A DNA stretch of 64,000 bases from an uncultured Paracoccaceae bacterium (GCA_937864535.1 CALMJS010000034.1:1-64000), one strand, 5' to 3'. Counted from the stretch's first letter, positions 53,369-61,291 are shown. The notes: generated by a model not told the origin, from the sequence alone. A program made the numbers and translations.

Positions 53369-53617
53369 ATGACAGATTTGACCCACCTTGCCCGACCCGG
53401 GGCCGAAATCGCCATCCGCGTGACGCCAAAGGCCAGCCGCGACCGAATTCTGGTCGAAGGCGATGAGATCCGCGTCTATGTCACAACCGTGCCCGAAGAC
53501 GGCAAGGCCAATGCAGCCGTCCAGAAACTCTTGGCCAAGGCGCTGGGCGTGCCGAAAACGCGGCTGGTGCTGGTGCGCGGCGCGACCAGTCGGGACAAAG
53601 TGTTCCGGATCGACTGA
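53369..53617 (+). CDS. DUF167 (YggU) family protein
   Basis: An 82-residue protein with the UPF0235/DUF167 pattern: IAIRVTPKASRDRILVEGDE, IRVYVTTVPEDGKANAAVQK, LLAKALGVPKTRLVLVRGAT, SRDKVFRI. It is a small conserved alpha/beta protein of unknown function. It abuts the stop of the convergent acidic-protein gene with no intervening bases. Confidence 0.9.
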   Translation: MTDLTHLARPGAEIAIRVTPKASRDRILVEGDEIRVYVTTVPEDGKANAAVQKLLAKALGVPKTRLVLVRGATSRDKVFRID

Positions 53618-53863
53618 CTATTCTTCTTCGTCGGTCAATTGCAGGCGATACACACCCTCTGGCAGGTCCAGCGCAGCCTCCAGATCGCGCAATTGGGCGA
53701 ACGACAGGGTGATCCGCTGCACGCGATCGGTGACGGGATCATATTGTTCAATCGTCACGCACTCCTCAAAGGCGTTGACGATCACGTCCTCCTGCAGGGG
53801 GGCGGGACCTTCATCCACCAGCGTGACAACGGTCGAGTCAAATTCGTGTTCGATAGTAAACAT
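53618..53863 (-). CDS. Small acidic hypothetical protein
   Basis: An 81-residue protein, MFTIEHEFDSTVVTLVDEGP, then EDVIVNAFEECVTIEQYDPV, beta-rich and strongly acidic, ending TDEEE. A much longer open frame extends upstream to 54370, but that part reads antisense through the M48 protease gene, so ATG 53863 is taken as the start. It appears conserved in Rhodobacterales; no domain was recognised. Confidence 0.65.
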   Translation of the reverse strand: MFTIEHEFDSTVVTLVDEGPAPLQEDVIVNAFEECVTIEQYDPVTDRVQRITLSFAQLRDLEAALDLPEGVYRLQLTDEEE

Positions 53864-53971
53864 GCGGGAATCGTAGACCTCTGCGGGCGAATTGCAAAGA
53901 GGTGTTCCCATTCGCGTGACGACTGCATGGCGGGGCTGCACGCAATGCAGAGGCCCTGATATATCGGTGCC

Positions 53972-54703
53972 ATGATTGGTCTCTCGCTCCGCCGTTTTGT
54001 CCTGACGTTGCTGGCGCTGCTCGCCTTGGCGGGCTGTGTTTCTCCTGTTGCCCTGACCAAGATGCCATCGGCCCCCACCGTCCAGAACCCTGCGCCAAGC
54101 GCGGCCAACGCCGATATGGTCTTGGCCGTCGTGCAGGATCTGGAACCGGTGACCGAACGGATTTGTCTGGCGCAAAACCCCTATCGCAACTGCGATTTCC
54201 AGATGTTCGTGGATGACACCCCCGGCTCCGCGGCCAATGCCTATCAGACCCAGGATCGTCGGGGGCGGCCGCTGATCGCCTTTACGACTGCGATGCTGAC
54301 GACGGCGGAGAACTCCGACGAATTTGCCTTTGTTCTGGCGCACGAAGCCAGCCACCACATCCTTGGCCATTTGGATCGCACCCGCCGCAATGCCCAGATC
54401 GGGGCCGAGATTTTCGGCGGCTTGGCCGGAGTGGCTGGCACCGGCATTCCGGATGATATTCAGGCTGCCCGCGAACTGGGGGCCGAGGTCGCCGCACGCG
54501 CCTATTCCAAGGAGTTCGAGCTCGAGGCGGATAGGCTCGCCACGCGCATCCTGATGGCCGCCGGCTATGATCCGATCCGCGGCGCGTATTTCTTTTCGCG
54601 GCTGCCCGATCCGGGGGATCGGTTCCTAGGATCGCACCCGGCCAACCGCGACCGGGTCGCCGCTGTCTATCAGACCATTCAGGACGTTCAGTCCGGGCGC
54701 TGA
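53972..54703 (+). CDS. M48 family metalloprotease lipoprotein
   Basis: A 243-residue envelope protease. The N-terminal lipoprotein signal ends LALAGC (Cys22). The catalytic HEASH motif is at 124-128 (FVLAHEASHHILGH), and the third zinc ligand lies in EFELEADRLATRI (about 181-193). The terminal FFSRLPDPGDRFLGSHPANR matches the M48/BepA-like HPxxxxR motif. It probably degrades misfolded periplasmic or outer-membrane proteins. Confidence 0.92.
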   Translation: MIGLSLRRFVLTLLALLALAGCVSPVALTKMPSAPTVQNPAPSAANADMVLAVVQDLEPVTERICLAQNPYRNCDFQMFVDDTPGSAANAYQTQDRRGRPLIAFTTAMLTTAENSDEFAFVLAHEASHHILGHLDRTRRNAQIGAEIFGGLAGVAGTGIPDDIQAARELGAEVAARAYSKEFELEADRLATRILMAAGYDPIRGAYFFSRLPDPGDRFLGSHPANRDRVAAVYQTIQDVQSGR

Positions 54704-54760
54704 ACGGGCTTGCCTCCGGGGGGCAGGCTATTGCAGCCTGACCGCAAAGGGAGGACGACC

Positions 54761-55126
54761 ATGTGGAAAGAGTTCGAGCGCATCCGCCTGCGGGCCATGT
54801 GGTCATGGCAGGGCTGGACCCATGTCTGGCGGACCGAGGCGTCGTTGATGCAGTGGGTCTGGGCGAACGCGGTGTCGATCCCCTTGGCGTTGATCTTGCC
54901 GCTCTCGCCGGGCGAACGCGCCGCCATCGTGATGGGCGGGATCATGGTCTTGGCGATGGAATGCCTGAACACGGCGATCGAACGTGTTGTGGATGACATT
55001 TCCACCGAAAAGCGCGACCGCGCCGGGCAGGCCAAGGACGCGGGCAGCGCGGCTGTCGCCATCACGTCCATCGCGGTCGGTGCCGCGTGGCTCTGCGTTC
55101 TGGTGCGATTGTTGGTCCGGACTTGA
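54761..55126 (+). CDS. dgkA: Diacylglycerol kinase
   Basis: A 121-residue integral membrane kinase recycling diacylglycerol to phosphatidic acid. It has three membrane segments and the family motifs SWQGWTHVWRTEASLMQWVW, ALILPLSPGERAAIVMGGIM, AMECLNTAIERVVDDIS and RAGQAKDAGSAAVAI, including the catalytic Glu in ECLNTAIE. GGGAGG upstream supports ATG 54761. Confidence 0.94.
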   Translation: MWKEFERIRLRAMWSWQGWTHVWRTEASLMQWVWANAVSIPLALILPLSPGERAAIVMGGIMVLAMECLNTAIERVVDDISTEKRDRAGQAKDAGSAAVAITSIAVGAAWLCVLVRLLVRT

Positions 55127-55188
55127 TCTGACGCAAGGTCGCATTGGCCAGCACGTGGCATGGCGTCCCCAGCAAAGGCGAGGGCAAA

Positions 55189-55443
55189 ATGCATCCAATG
55201 GGCGATACCCGCGAACACTTCTGGCTGACACTCGGCATGGCAAAACGTTGCGGTGTCGATTTTGCCGAGCTGCTGCACACTGGCCAGATCAAGCAGGCGC
55301 AGTATGCCGAGTTTATTACACGTTGCCGCGGCTGTGACCGTCCGGACCACTGCCATTCGGTACTACAGGACGCCGAACGCCCCACTCCGCCCGACTATTG
55401 TTGCAACCGCGACGAATTTTCCAGACTGACCGAGAAAGTTTGA
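55189..55443 (+). CDS. DUF6455-like cysteine-rich small protein (copy 1)
   Basis: An 84-residue soluble protein. A helical N-terminus (TREHFWLTLGMAKRCGVDFA, ELLHTGQIKQAQYAEFITR) leads to a Cys cluster CRGCDRPDHC (C-x2-C-x5-C), then PDYCCNRDEFSRL. Cysteines could bind zinc or an iron-sulfur cluster. The same layout is repeated in the next gene 63 bases on and, more loosely, in a third gene, so this is a tandem paralogue set. The function is unknown. Confidence 0.75.
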   Translation: MHPMGDTREHFWLTLGMAKRCGVDFAELLHTGQIKQAQYAEFITRCRGCDRPDHCHSVLQDAERPTPPDYCCNRDEFSRLTEKV

Positions 55444-55506
55444 TCTGCGTCAATGTCCGCTGTTGTCTCCTGCCGCAGGGTTCAGGGATGCAAGAGGAGG
55501 ATGCAG

Positions 55507-55758
55507 ATGTTTGGTCTGAAAACGATGTCCGAGCGGGCAGAACTGGTGACACAAATGGCCCGCAAGGTCGACGCGGATCTGGGCGAGGCCGTGCTCGATG
55601 GCAAAATTGGTGCCAACAGCCTGCGGGCGGCGGTCGTGCAATGTGCGGCCTGTTCGGAAACGCAGGCCTGTCGGCACTGGCTCGCTACGCATGACACCGC
55701 TGCAAAGGCCCCTGACTATTGCCGGAACCACGACCTGTTCGAGGCAATTAAGTCCTAA
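55507..55758 (+). CDS. DUF6455-like cysteine-rich small protein (copy 2)
   Basis: An 83-residue paralogue of the preceding protein: helical N-terminus (SERAELVTQMARKVDADLGE), CAACSETQAC (C-x2-C-x5-C), HWLATHDTAAKAPDYCRNHD and a terminal helix. AAGAGGAGG ends 6 bases before ATG 55507; ATG 55501 would abut it. PDYC-x-N/R-x-D/H-LF at the end aligns with copy 1. It has no signal peptide. Confidence 0.75.
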   Translation: MFGLKTMSERAELVTQMARKVDADLGEAVLDGKIGANSLRAAVVQCAACSETQACRHWLATHDTAAKAPDYCRNHDLFEAIKS

Positions 55759-55789
55759 AATCAATTATATAGTTGGTATCGTTCCATTT

Positions 55790-55822
55790 GCGGCTCATCC
55801 TCGGATGAGGCGGTGCCGCTTT
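55790..55822 (+). terminator. Hairpin after the second DUF6455-like gene, weak terminator
   Basis: GCGGCTCATCC and GGATGAGGCGGTGCCGC form a strong hairpin (inner CTCATCC/GGATGAG at 55794-55800 and 55803-55809) followed by TTTG. It lies 31 bases beyond the stop codon. The T-run is only three bases, so termination may be partial. The flanking 190-base gap is AT-rich. Confidence 0.45.
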
Positions 55823-55949
55823 GTATATCCGAATAGTATCGCCCCATACGGTCGGACAAAAAATATTTTAGCCTGAGACTCAAATGGGGCATCGCGGCTT
55901 CCGTTAACCTATCCAGATGAAGATACGCGCGGCCAAAGGAATGACCCAA

Positions 55950-56207
55950 ATGCACTATCGCCACACGGATTTCGATGTTGCTACGGACCCCCGGATGACA
56001 CTGGTTTGCGCCGCTGACTTGCTTGGCGCGCTGAAAACCTGCAGCCGCGACGCGATCGAGACGGCTGGCAACGAAACTGTGCTGTCCAAGTGCCGGCTCT
56101 GTGCGCGGCGGTACAAACAGCACGGTTGGCTGGATGCGGAACAGAGCGTCGGAGTGTGGCAGGGCTGCGCCCATGCGATGCGCCTGATCGACCTGATGGC
56201 CAGCTAA
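55950..56207 (+). CDS. DUF6455-like cysteine-rich small protein (copy 3, divergent)
   Basis: An 85-residue protein: MHYRHTDFDVATDPRMTLVC, DLLGALKTCSRDAIETAGNE, KCRLCARRYKQHGWLDAEQS and VWQGCAHAMRLIDLM. The C-x2-C pair and the following Trp align with the Cys cluster and HWL of copies 1 and 2, while the later Cys is displaced (QGC). AAGGA lies 9 bases before ATG 55950; ATG 55941 or 55917 are alternatives. Confidence 0.65.
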   Translation: MHYRHTDFDVATDPRMTLVCAADLLGALKTCSRDAIETAGNETVLSKCRLCARRYKQHGWLDAEQSVGVWQGCAHAMRLIDLMAS

Positions 56208-56231
56208 GCCTTTGGGGGCTATAACCGCCCC

Positions 56232-56585
56232 ATGAACATCATCGACAACGTCATTTCCGACCGCGGGTCAAAATACGCCGTATCCGGCGCGGCCTGTTCC
56301 AGTGCCGAAGAGGCGAGAGCCTTTATCAAAACCCTCTGCAAAACCAAGAAATTCGCAAAGGCGACCCACAATAGCTGGGCCGTGCTGCTGCCCGATGGGC
56401 CGTTGAAGAACGACGATGGCGAGGCGGGCGCCGGCATGGTGATCGTCAGGATGCTGGAGCGCCAAGAGTTGACCGGCCATCTGATCTGCGTCACCCGCTG
56501 GTTCGGTGGCAAACATCTGGGCGGCGACCGGTTTCGCCACGTTCAGGACGCGGTGCGGATCTATCTGGACACGCTGGGCGGGTAA
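56232..56585 (+). CDS. YigZ/IMPACT family protein, single-domain form
   Basis: A 117-residue protein with the IMPACT (UPF0029) N-terminal domain: RGSKYAVSGAACSSAEEARA, THNSWAVLLPDG, NDDGEAGAGMVIVRMLERQE and VTRWFGGKHLGGDRFRHVQD. YigZ proteins are usually near 200 residues because of a second ferredoxin-like domain, absent here. The family is linked to translation regulation in eukaryotes; its bacterial role is unclear. Confidence 0.85.
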   Translation: MNIIDNVISDRGSKYAVSGAACSSAEEARAFIKTLCKTKKFAKATHNSWAVLLPDGPLKNDDGEAGAGMVIVRMLERQELTGHLICVTRWFGGKHLGGDRFRHVQDAVRIYLDTLGG

Positions 56586-56696
56586 AATGCTGCACCTGCA
56601 TCTACGACCACAAGCACAACCTCCGCTTGATCTCTGTCAAACCCTTTGAGTCGCCAAGGGCGCAAGGTCTGCCCAGCAGATATCATGGAGGGTAAC

Positions 56697-57083
56697 ATGG
56701 ACATCATCCGTCACACCGCTGCAATCGCGCTGGCCGTTCTGGCACTTCCGGCGCTGGCCGACAGCTTTGACACCATCAAGGTCGAGGCCGGTCAAAAACT
56801 GTTCGACGCCGAATGCCACCGCTGCCACGCGCCCAATTCCACCGACCCGAGCTACGGCCCCTCGCTGGAAAACGTCGTGGGCCGAGGGGCAGGGACCGTC
56901 GCCGACTACGACTATTCCACCGCTCTGGCTGCCTCTGGCATCGTCTGGACCCCCGCCGCCCTGCGCGCCTGGATGGAAGACAACACCGGATTCATGCCCG
57001 GCACCAAAATGCGCCACGTCGGCATCGAAGACCCCACGGTGCAGGATTTCATCCTGACGTATCTGGAGAGTATCTCGGGTTAA
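56697..57083 (+). CDS. Secreted c-type cytochrome
   Basis: A 128-residue class I cytochrome c. It has a signal peptide (HTAAIALAVLALPALA), haem motif CHRCH (Cys40, Cys43, His44), SYGPSLENVVGRGAGTVADY, YSTALAASGIVWTPAALRAW and the axial-Met region FMPGTKMRHVGI, followed by VQDFILTYLESI. It resembles cytochrome c2/c550 electron carriers of alphaproteobacteria. GGAGGG precedes the ATG. No oxidase or reductase gene is adjacent. Confidence 0.93.
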   Translation: MDIIRHTAAIALAVLALPALADSFDTIKVEAGQKLFDAECHRCHAPNSTDPSYGPSLENVVGRGAGTVADYDYSTALAASGIVWTPAALRAWMEDNTGFMPGTKMRHVGIEDPTVQDFILTYLESISG

Positions 57084-57148
57084 GCGTTGCCCGATAATTC
57101 GATCGCCGCCTAAATCGACGTCGGTCGTAAGATACGGCGTCGATTGAT

Positions 57149-57664
57149 CTATTCGGTCGGAAACGATTCAGTGGCGTTGCTCGAATGGATTGACCCGATG
57201 GCGTCGATGAGATCAATACCAGCTAACTCAATACCGATCGCAATCACGATTAGTACAATTGTCGTTAATACTGAGGAAACAACAGTGTTAGCAACTACGT
57301 TCCAGAATTTTCCAGAAGCTTCGATTTTAGCAGCGGCTGTCTCGATCCTTCCTGTTATCGCTTCCTCTCGAATAACCGGTCTTTCGCCATCAATGAGGTA
57401 GCCAGCATACTCACCGAGGGCGTCTTGCGCATCTTTCAGGTAGCGATCTAGCTGTGATTGAACTGCGACGCCTTTCGCAAAAGACATCTTTTCAACGTCA
57501 GTCGGCGCGCGACCGTTCTCCGCCTCAAAGGCTGCACACCAAGCCCGCTTGTGATCCTTGTAAAGTGCGTAGGCGACCAATCGCTCCACGTCATGGACGT
57601 CATCGCCAATTATTCGATCAAAGATCGGACTCTTTTGGGAGGTGGAGATTGATTCTTCTGGCAC
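57149..57664 (-). CDS. Hypothetical protein with C-terminal membrane segment (second gene of an inserted pair)
   Basis: A 171-residue protein: soluble N-terminal domain (IFDRIIGDDVHDVERLVAYA, LYKDHKRAWCAAFEAENGRA), a helical linker (REEAITGRIETAAAKIEASG) and one or two C-terminal hydrophobic segments (VVANTVVSSVLTTIVLIVIA, IGIELAGIDLIDAIG). The arrangement, soluble domain in front of a coiled linker and terminal membrane anchor, is seen in several small accessory-island proteins, some defence-linked. It overlaps the upstream 68-codon ORF by 47 bases. Base composition is visibly AT-richer than the flanking genes, suggesting transfer. The function is unknown. Confidence 0.65.
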   Translation of the reverse strand: MPEESISTSQKSPIFDRIIGDDVHDVERLVAYALYKDHKRAWCAAFEAENGRAPTDVEKMSFAKGVAVQSQLDRYLKDAQDALGEYAGYLIDGERPVIREEAITGRIETAAAKIEASGKFWNVVANTVVSSVLTTIVLIVIAIGIELAGIDLIDAIGSIHSSNATESFPTE

Positions 57665-57824
57665 TCTCTAACTTCTTCGCAGCCGCAAGGATTGCAGCAC
57701 GATAAGCGGTTCCACTTATGGTTACAAGCGTGCTGCCGGAAGATGTATTCCGAGTCGTGAAAGTTGCATCATTTGCTGATAGCGGAGCTCTCTTGCGGAT
57801 GCGGTATAGCTTCTCTGCTGCCAT
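57618..57824 (-). CDS. Small hypothetical protein, first gene of an inserted pair
   Basis: A 68-residue basic protein, MAAEKLYRIRKRAPLSANDA, then TFTTRNTSSGSTLVTISGTA, YRAAILAAAKKLESARRINL. The Ser/Thr-rich centre followed by a basic helix does not match a family I know. ATG 57824 has AGGGAA upstream; an ATG at 57851 would add 9 residues. Its 3' end overlaps the start of the membrane protein gene, indicating coupled translation. It may be a small regulator, antitoxin-like partner or chaperone; nothing in the sequence decides. Confidence 0.55.
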   Translation of the reverse strand: MAAEKLYRIRKRAPLSANDATFTTRNTSSGSTLVTISGTAYRAAILAAAKKLESARRINLHLPKESDL

Positions 57825-57902
57825 AACTGATTTCCCTAAGGCGGGCTTCATTGCCCTGTTACAACTAGTAGTTACGTCCAACTAATCCCGCTTTTTACAG
57901 GA

Positions 57903-57908
57903 TGTCAA
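57903..57908 (-). promoter_or_regulatory. Candidate -35 element for the inserted gene pair
   Basis: On the minus strand this is a consensus TTGACA, about 80 bases upstream of the first gene of the pair. A weak -10 (ATTAGT or similar) lies 16-18 bases on. Short repeats of CAACTAGT occur near 57857 and 57925 around it. Confidence 0.3.
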
Positions 57909-57982
57909 AGTCGATTGCGTATATTGCAACTAGTGTTGCTGCCTACATACACCTATTCGCCGACGGTAAACTGCGCGTGAAC

Positions 57983-59362
57983 TTACCGTTCAGCCACCAC
58001 ACCCCACAGATCATACTCCCCAGCCTCGTCCACCTCGACCTGAACGATATCGCCGACGGACAGCCCGTCGGTGCCGTCATCGATAAACAGGTTGCCGTCG
58101 ATTTCGGGCGCGTCGGCCCATGTGCGGCAGGTGGCAACACCGTCTTCGTCGATGTCGTCCACGATGACTTCGAGCGTTTTGCCGACCTTGGCTTCTAACT
58201 TGGCTTCGGAAATGGCCTGCGCCTTTTCCATGAACCGTTCCCAGCGCTCCTGCTTGACCTCGTCAGGGACGTGGTCGGGCAGGTCGTTCGACCGGGCGCC
58301 ATCGACGTTTTCGTACTGGAAACAGCCGACGCGATCCAGTTGCGCTTCGTCCAGCCAGTCCAGCAGGGTCTGGAATTCGGCCTCTGTCTCGCCCGGATAA
58401 CCGACGATAAAGGTCGAGCGCAGCGTGATATCGGGGCAGACGTCGCGCCACGCGGCGATTTCGTCCAGCGTTTTGGCAGCGGCAGCGGGGCGCGCCATCC
58501 GTTTCAGCGTGTCGGGGTGGGCGTGCTGGAACGGGATGTCCAGATAGGGCAGGATCAACCGGTCCGCCATCAGCGGGATCAGGTCGCGCACATGGGGGTA
58601 GGGATAGACGTAGTGCAAACGCACCCACGCGCCCAGGCTGCCCAGATCGCGCGCCAGATCGGTGATATGGGCGCGGCGTTCCCGCTCGGTCGCGTGTTTG
58701 ATGTCCACGCCATAGGCCGAGGTATCCTGCGAGATGACCAGTAGTTCCTTGACCCCTGCCTCGACGAGTTTTTCCGCCTCGCGGATGATGGCATGGGCCG
58801 GACGGCTGGTGAGTTTGCCGCGCATGTCGGGGATGATGCAGAATTTGCACTTGTGGTTACAGCCCTCGGAAATCTTGAGGTAGCTGTAGTGGCGCGGGGT
58901 CAGTTTGACGCCCGTCGCAGGCAGCAGGTCCACGAACGGATTGGGAGACGGCGGCACCGCGGCGTGGACGCTGTCCAGCACCTGTTCGTATTGGTGCGGG
59001 CCAGTTACCGCCAGAATGTTCGGATGGTGTTCGCGGATGTAATCGGGTTCCGCGCCCAGACAGCCGGTGACGATAACCTTGCCGTTTTCGACAAGCGCCT
59101 CGCCGATGGCATCGAGGCTCTCGGCCTTGGCGGAGTCAAGGAAGCCGCAGGTGTTGACGATCACCGCATCCGCGCCTTTGTAATCGGGGCTGATCGCGTA
59201 CCCTTCGGCCCGCAGGCGGGTGAGGATGCGTTCGCTATCCACCAAGGCCTTGGGGCAGCCCAGAGAGACCATGCCGATGGTCGGCTGGCCAGGACGGGGG
59301 GCATCCTCGAAACGGGGTTTCGGGGCAAGGTCGGGGCGGAGATTGGGCGGGTTCTGGGACAT
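57983..59362 (-). CDS. rimO: Ribosomal protein S12 methylthiotransferase
   Basis: A 459-residue radical-SAM enzyme that methylthiolates Asp of ribosomal protein S12. The N-terminal MTTase domain has [31 protein letters not shown] and GCLGA cysteines for one [4Fe-4S] cluster. The radical-SAM core has [20 protein letters not shown] (CxxxCxxC). A C-terminal TRAM domain ([40 protein letters not shown]) binds substrate. ATG 59362 is chosen because upstream sequence is not conserved. Confidence 0.95.
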   Translation of the reverse strand: MSQNPPNLRPDLAPKPRFEDAPRPGQPTIGMVSLGCPKALVDSERILTRLRAEGYAISPDYKGADAVIVNTCGFLDSAKAESLDAIGEALVENGKVIVTGCLGAEPDYIREHHPNILAVTGPHQYEQVLDSVHAAVPPSPNPFVDLLPATGVKLTPRHYSYLKISEGCNHKCKFCIIPDMRGKLTSRPAHAIIREAEKLVEAGVKELLVISQDTSAYGVDIKHATERERRAHITDLARDLGSLGAWVRLHYVYPYPHVRDLIPLMADRLILPYLDIPFQHAHPDTLKRMARPAAAAKTLDEIAAWRDVCPDITLRSTFIVGYPGETEAEFQTLLDWLDEAQLDRVGCFQYENVDGARSNDLPDHVPDEVKQERWERFMEKAQAISEAKLEAKVGKTLEVIVDDIDEDGVATCRTWADAPEIDGNLFIDDGTDGLSVGDIVQVEVDEAGEYDLWGVVAER

Positions 59363-59439
59363 GGGCCGCATATAGCGCCGCGACGGGCCTGTGGGAAGTG
59401 GTGCTAGACAGATTCCTACCACTCACGTATTGGTAAGAA

Positions 59440-59766
59440 ATGAAGTATGTTTACCGAAACCGCACCTCAGATTGTCCTTATGAACTGACGCTCTCGTTGA
59501 TTTCCAAACGCTGGAAACCGCGAATACTCGAGGTATTGGCGCAACAGAGCCTGCGCTATGGCGACCTCAAGGCGGCCTTGCCAGGGGTTTCGGACAAAGT
59601 ACTGAGTGCTGCGCTGGATGACCTCACCCGTGACGGACTGCTGAGCCGCACATCCTTTGCCGAGATCCCGCCGCGGGTAGAATATGCAATGACACCGCAG
59701 GGCGACAGCATTCTGACTGCGATCGCCGCCCTGCGTGACTGGGCGATACGGGAAAATGGCCGTTAG
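59440..59766 (+). CDS. HxlR family transcriptional regulator
   Basis: A 108-residue winged-helix protein: CPYELTLSLISKRWKPRILE with the conserved family Cys near residue 12, LRYGDLKAALPGVSDKVLSA, ALDDLTRDGLLSRTSFAEIP and PRVEYAMTPQGDSILTAIAA. HxlR regulators often sense electrophiles or oxidants through the N-terminal Cys and control a neighbouring oxidoreductase. The gene lies divergent from rimO and convergent with the SGNH lipoprotein; its target is not evident. Confidence 0.9.
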   Translation: MKYVYRNRTSDCPYELTLSLISKRWKPRILEVLAQQSLRYGDLKAALPGVSDKVLSAALDDLTRDGLLSRTSFAEIPPRVEYAMTPQGDSILTAIAALRDWAIRENGR

Positions 59767-60428
59767 TTTGCCTTGATGACTGCGGCAATCCGGGTGGCAA
59801 TTGCGCCGCTTCCCTTGGCCGATGGGTGAATGACGTCAAAGGCATGATAGCTACTGTCGCCGCTGGGAACGACATTCGCCATCGAGAGGTACACCACTCC
59901 GGGATCGCGCGCGGCCATTGCTGCCAGACGACGGTCCATGTCAAATCCGATTGGCCCGCAGGATTCGATTGGCGCCCGGAAGCCGGGAGTGCGCAAGTAA
60001 CCCGAATAGATAACGCGCGCGCCGCTGGCACGAACCCGCGCCACGAAATCCGGGATTTGTCCTTGGGTTCCATCACGTGAGATCAATCTGTTCAGGACGG
60101 AGTCGCAACTGCCGCAGCCGCAGCCAAAGAGCACGTCGTTACCAAAGCCATTGATGACAACCCAATCCCAATTTCCGGCAAAATACTGGCCCTGAATGCC
60201 GGTTTTGCCATCGTCACTCAGGAACGGTGCGCCAAGGACCGATCGATCGATGACCTGCTCGCCCAGCTGACGTTCCAGTTGATCGCCGACTGACTGGTTG
60301 ATTGTCCGGTTCACCGCAAAGAGCGAGTCGCCCAGCATCAGGATCCGTGCATTTGGAGACGAGGTCGCACCTTCGCTACAGGCTGCGAGGCCAAGGACCC
60401 AAAAAAGGACAAACAGTTTTCGTAACAT
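59763..60428 (-). CDS. SGNH/GDSL-type hydrolase lipoprotein
   Basis: A 221-residue protein with a lipoprotein signal (LFVLFWVLGLAAC, Cys17) and SGNH blocks: block I LMLGDSLFAV with Ser35, block III VINGFGNDVLFG, and block V FDVIHPSAKGSGAIATRI with the Asp-x2-His pair. It also has an unusual Cys-rich loop GCGCGSCD between blocks III and V. It is probably an envelope esterase or acyl-modifying enzyme; the substrate is unknown. It overlaps the convergent HxlR stop by 4 bases. Confidence 0.82.
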   Translation of the reverse strand: MLRKLFVLFWVLGLAACSEGATSSPNARILMLGDSLFAVNRTINQSVGDQLERQLGEQVIDRSVLGAPFLSDDGKTGIQGQYFAGNWDWVVINGFGNDVLFGCGCGSCDSVLNRLISRDGTQGQIPDFVARVRASGARVIYSGYLRTPGFRAPIESCGPIGFDMDRRLAAMAARDPGVVYLSMANVVPSGDSSYHAFDVIHPSAKGSGAIATRIAAVIKAN

Positions 60429-60475
60429 GCAGGAAACCCAATGGACGCAGAGTGAAACTAGCTGGAAAAGGTTGA

Positions 60476-60523
60476 GAAATCGTGTCCGCCCCTCCGCGAT
60501 TTCCCTAGGGCTATTCTAGCCCT
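60476..60523. repeat. Two inverted repeats upstream of the SGNH lipoprotein gene
   Basis: GAAATCG (60476-60482) with CGATTTC (60497-60503), and directly next a perfect AGGGCTA-TTC-TAGCCCT hairpin (60507-60523). They occupy the region 48-95 bases upstream of the SGNH start codon, where a promoter or operator would lie. Neither is followed by a T-run. Confidence 0.4.
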
Positions 60524-60607
60524 TCTCCTCATATGGCAAAGCTGAAATCAAAATCCAACCTGCAATCATAAGTATATAGTCGCGTAGAAACATGGCCGTA
60601 ATATGAA

Positions 60608-60636
60608 AGGCCCGCCAAAATTGGCGGGCCTTTCAC
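60608..60636 (-). terminator. Intrinsic terminator after gcrA
   Basis: AAAGGCCCGCCAA and TTGGCGGGCCTTT form a perfect 13-bp stem around AA. Read on the minus strand it lies 14 bases after the gcrA stop. The symmetrical A/T flanks allow termination in both directions. Confidence 0.88.
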
Positions 60637-60649
60637 GCTATCGGGTGCC

Positions 60650-61291
60650 TTAGCGACGACGATCGCGACGCGCACTCATGGGTTGGAACGCGACGCCGAC
60701 ATGGGCCTCGCAATAGGGTTTGCCGGCCTGTGTCGGCAGGCCGCAGAACCAGAAATGCGGCGTTGCGGGGTCACCAACCGGCCATTTGCAGGTCTTTTCG
60801 GTCAGTTCCATCAGGCTGAGTTTCTTGGCAACCTTTTCCACTTCGCTCACACGCGCCAAGGCTTCGGGCGAGATTTCGTTGGTCGAGGGCTGCGGCGGCA
60901 ACGGCTGGCCGGCGGGAATGATCGCGCGACGGGCGGCGCTCATCGGGATGGGCGAATCGTCCTCGTCGTCCTGGATATTGTCACTCGCTTCAGGCTCCGG
61001 GCGCGGCTTCGGCGCAACGGGTGTCGGCTCGGGCTTGGCCGCTTTGGGCTGGGCGGGCGCGGCGGGCGCGGGTTTTGGCGCCGCTGGCTTTTCTGCCTTC
61101 GGGGCGGGGGCTGCGGGTGCGGGCGCCGGCGCTGGCGTGGCACCGGCACGATTCGAAAGCCCCAGACGGTGCACCTTGCCAATGACGGCGTTGCGTGTGA
61201 CGCCGCCCAGTTCCTTGGCGATCTGGCTTGCCGACTGGCCTTCGGCCCACATCTTTTTCAAGAGCTCGACGCGTTCGTCGGTCCAGGACAT
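60650..61291 (-). CDS. gcrA: GcrA cell cycle regulator
   Basis: A 213-residue transcription regulator specific to alphaproteobacteria, which binds sigma-70 and methylated GAnTC promoters to control replication and division genes. The N-terminal helix-turn-helix (SWTDERVELLKKMWAEGQSA, SQIAKELGGVTRNAVIGKVH, RLGLSNR) is intact, as is the C-terminal sigma-interacting domain (MELTEKTCKWPVGDPATPHF, WFCGLPTQAGKPYCEAHVG). The middle (about 48-130) is a long Ala/Pro/Lys low-complexity linker, longer than in Caulobacter GcrA. Confidence 0.95.
   Translation of the reverse strand: MSWTDERVELLKKMWAEGQSASQIAKELGGVTRNAVIGKVHRLGLSNRAGATPAPAPAPAAPAPKAEKPAAPKPAPAAPAQPKAAKPEPTPVAPKPRPEPEASDNIQDDEDDSPIPMSAARRAIIPAGQPLPPQPSTNEISPEALARVSEVEKVAKKLSLMELTEKTCKWPVGDPATPHFWFCGLPTQAGKPYCEAHVGVAFQPMSARRDRRR

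Noticed and set aside
53864-54370. Upstream extension of the acidic-protein gene to a 250-residue ORF
   Set aside because: The extension is antisense to the M48 protease gene, which has clear catalytic motifs; the conserved part starts at 53863.
57902-58198. Plus-strand 98-residue ORF
   Set aside because: It is mostly antisense to the rimO 3' end, which is well supported.
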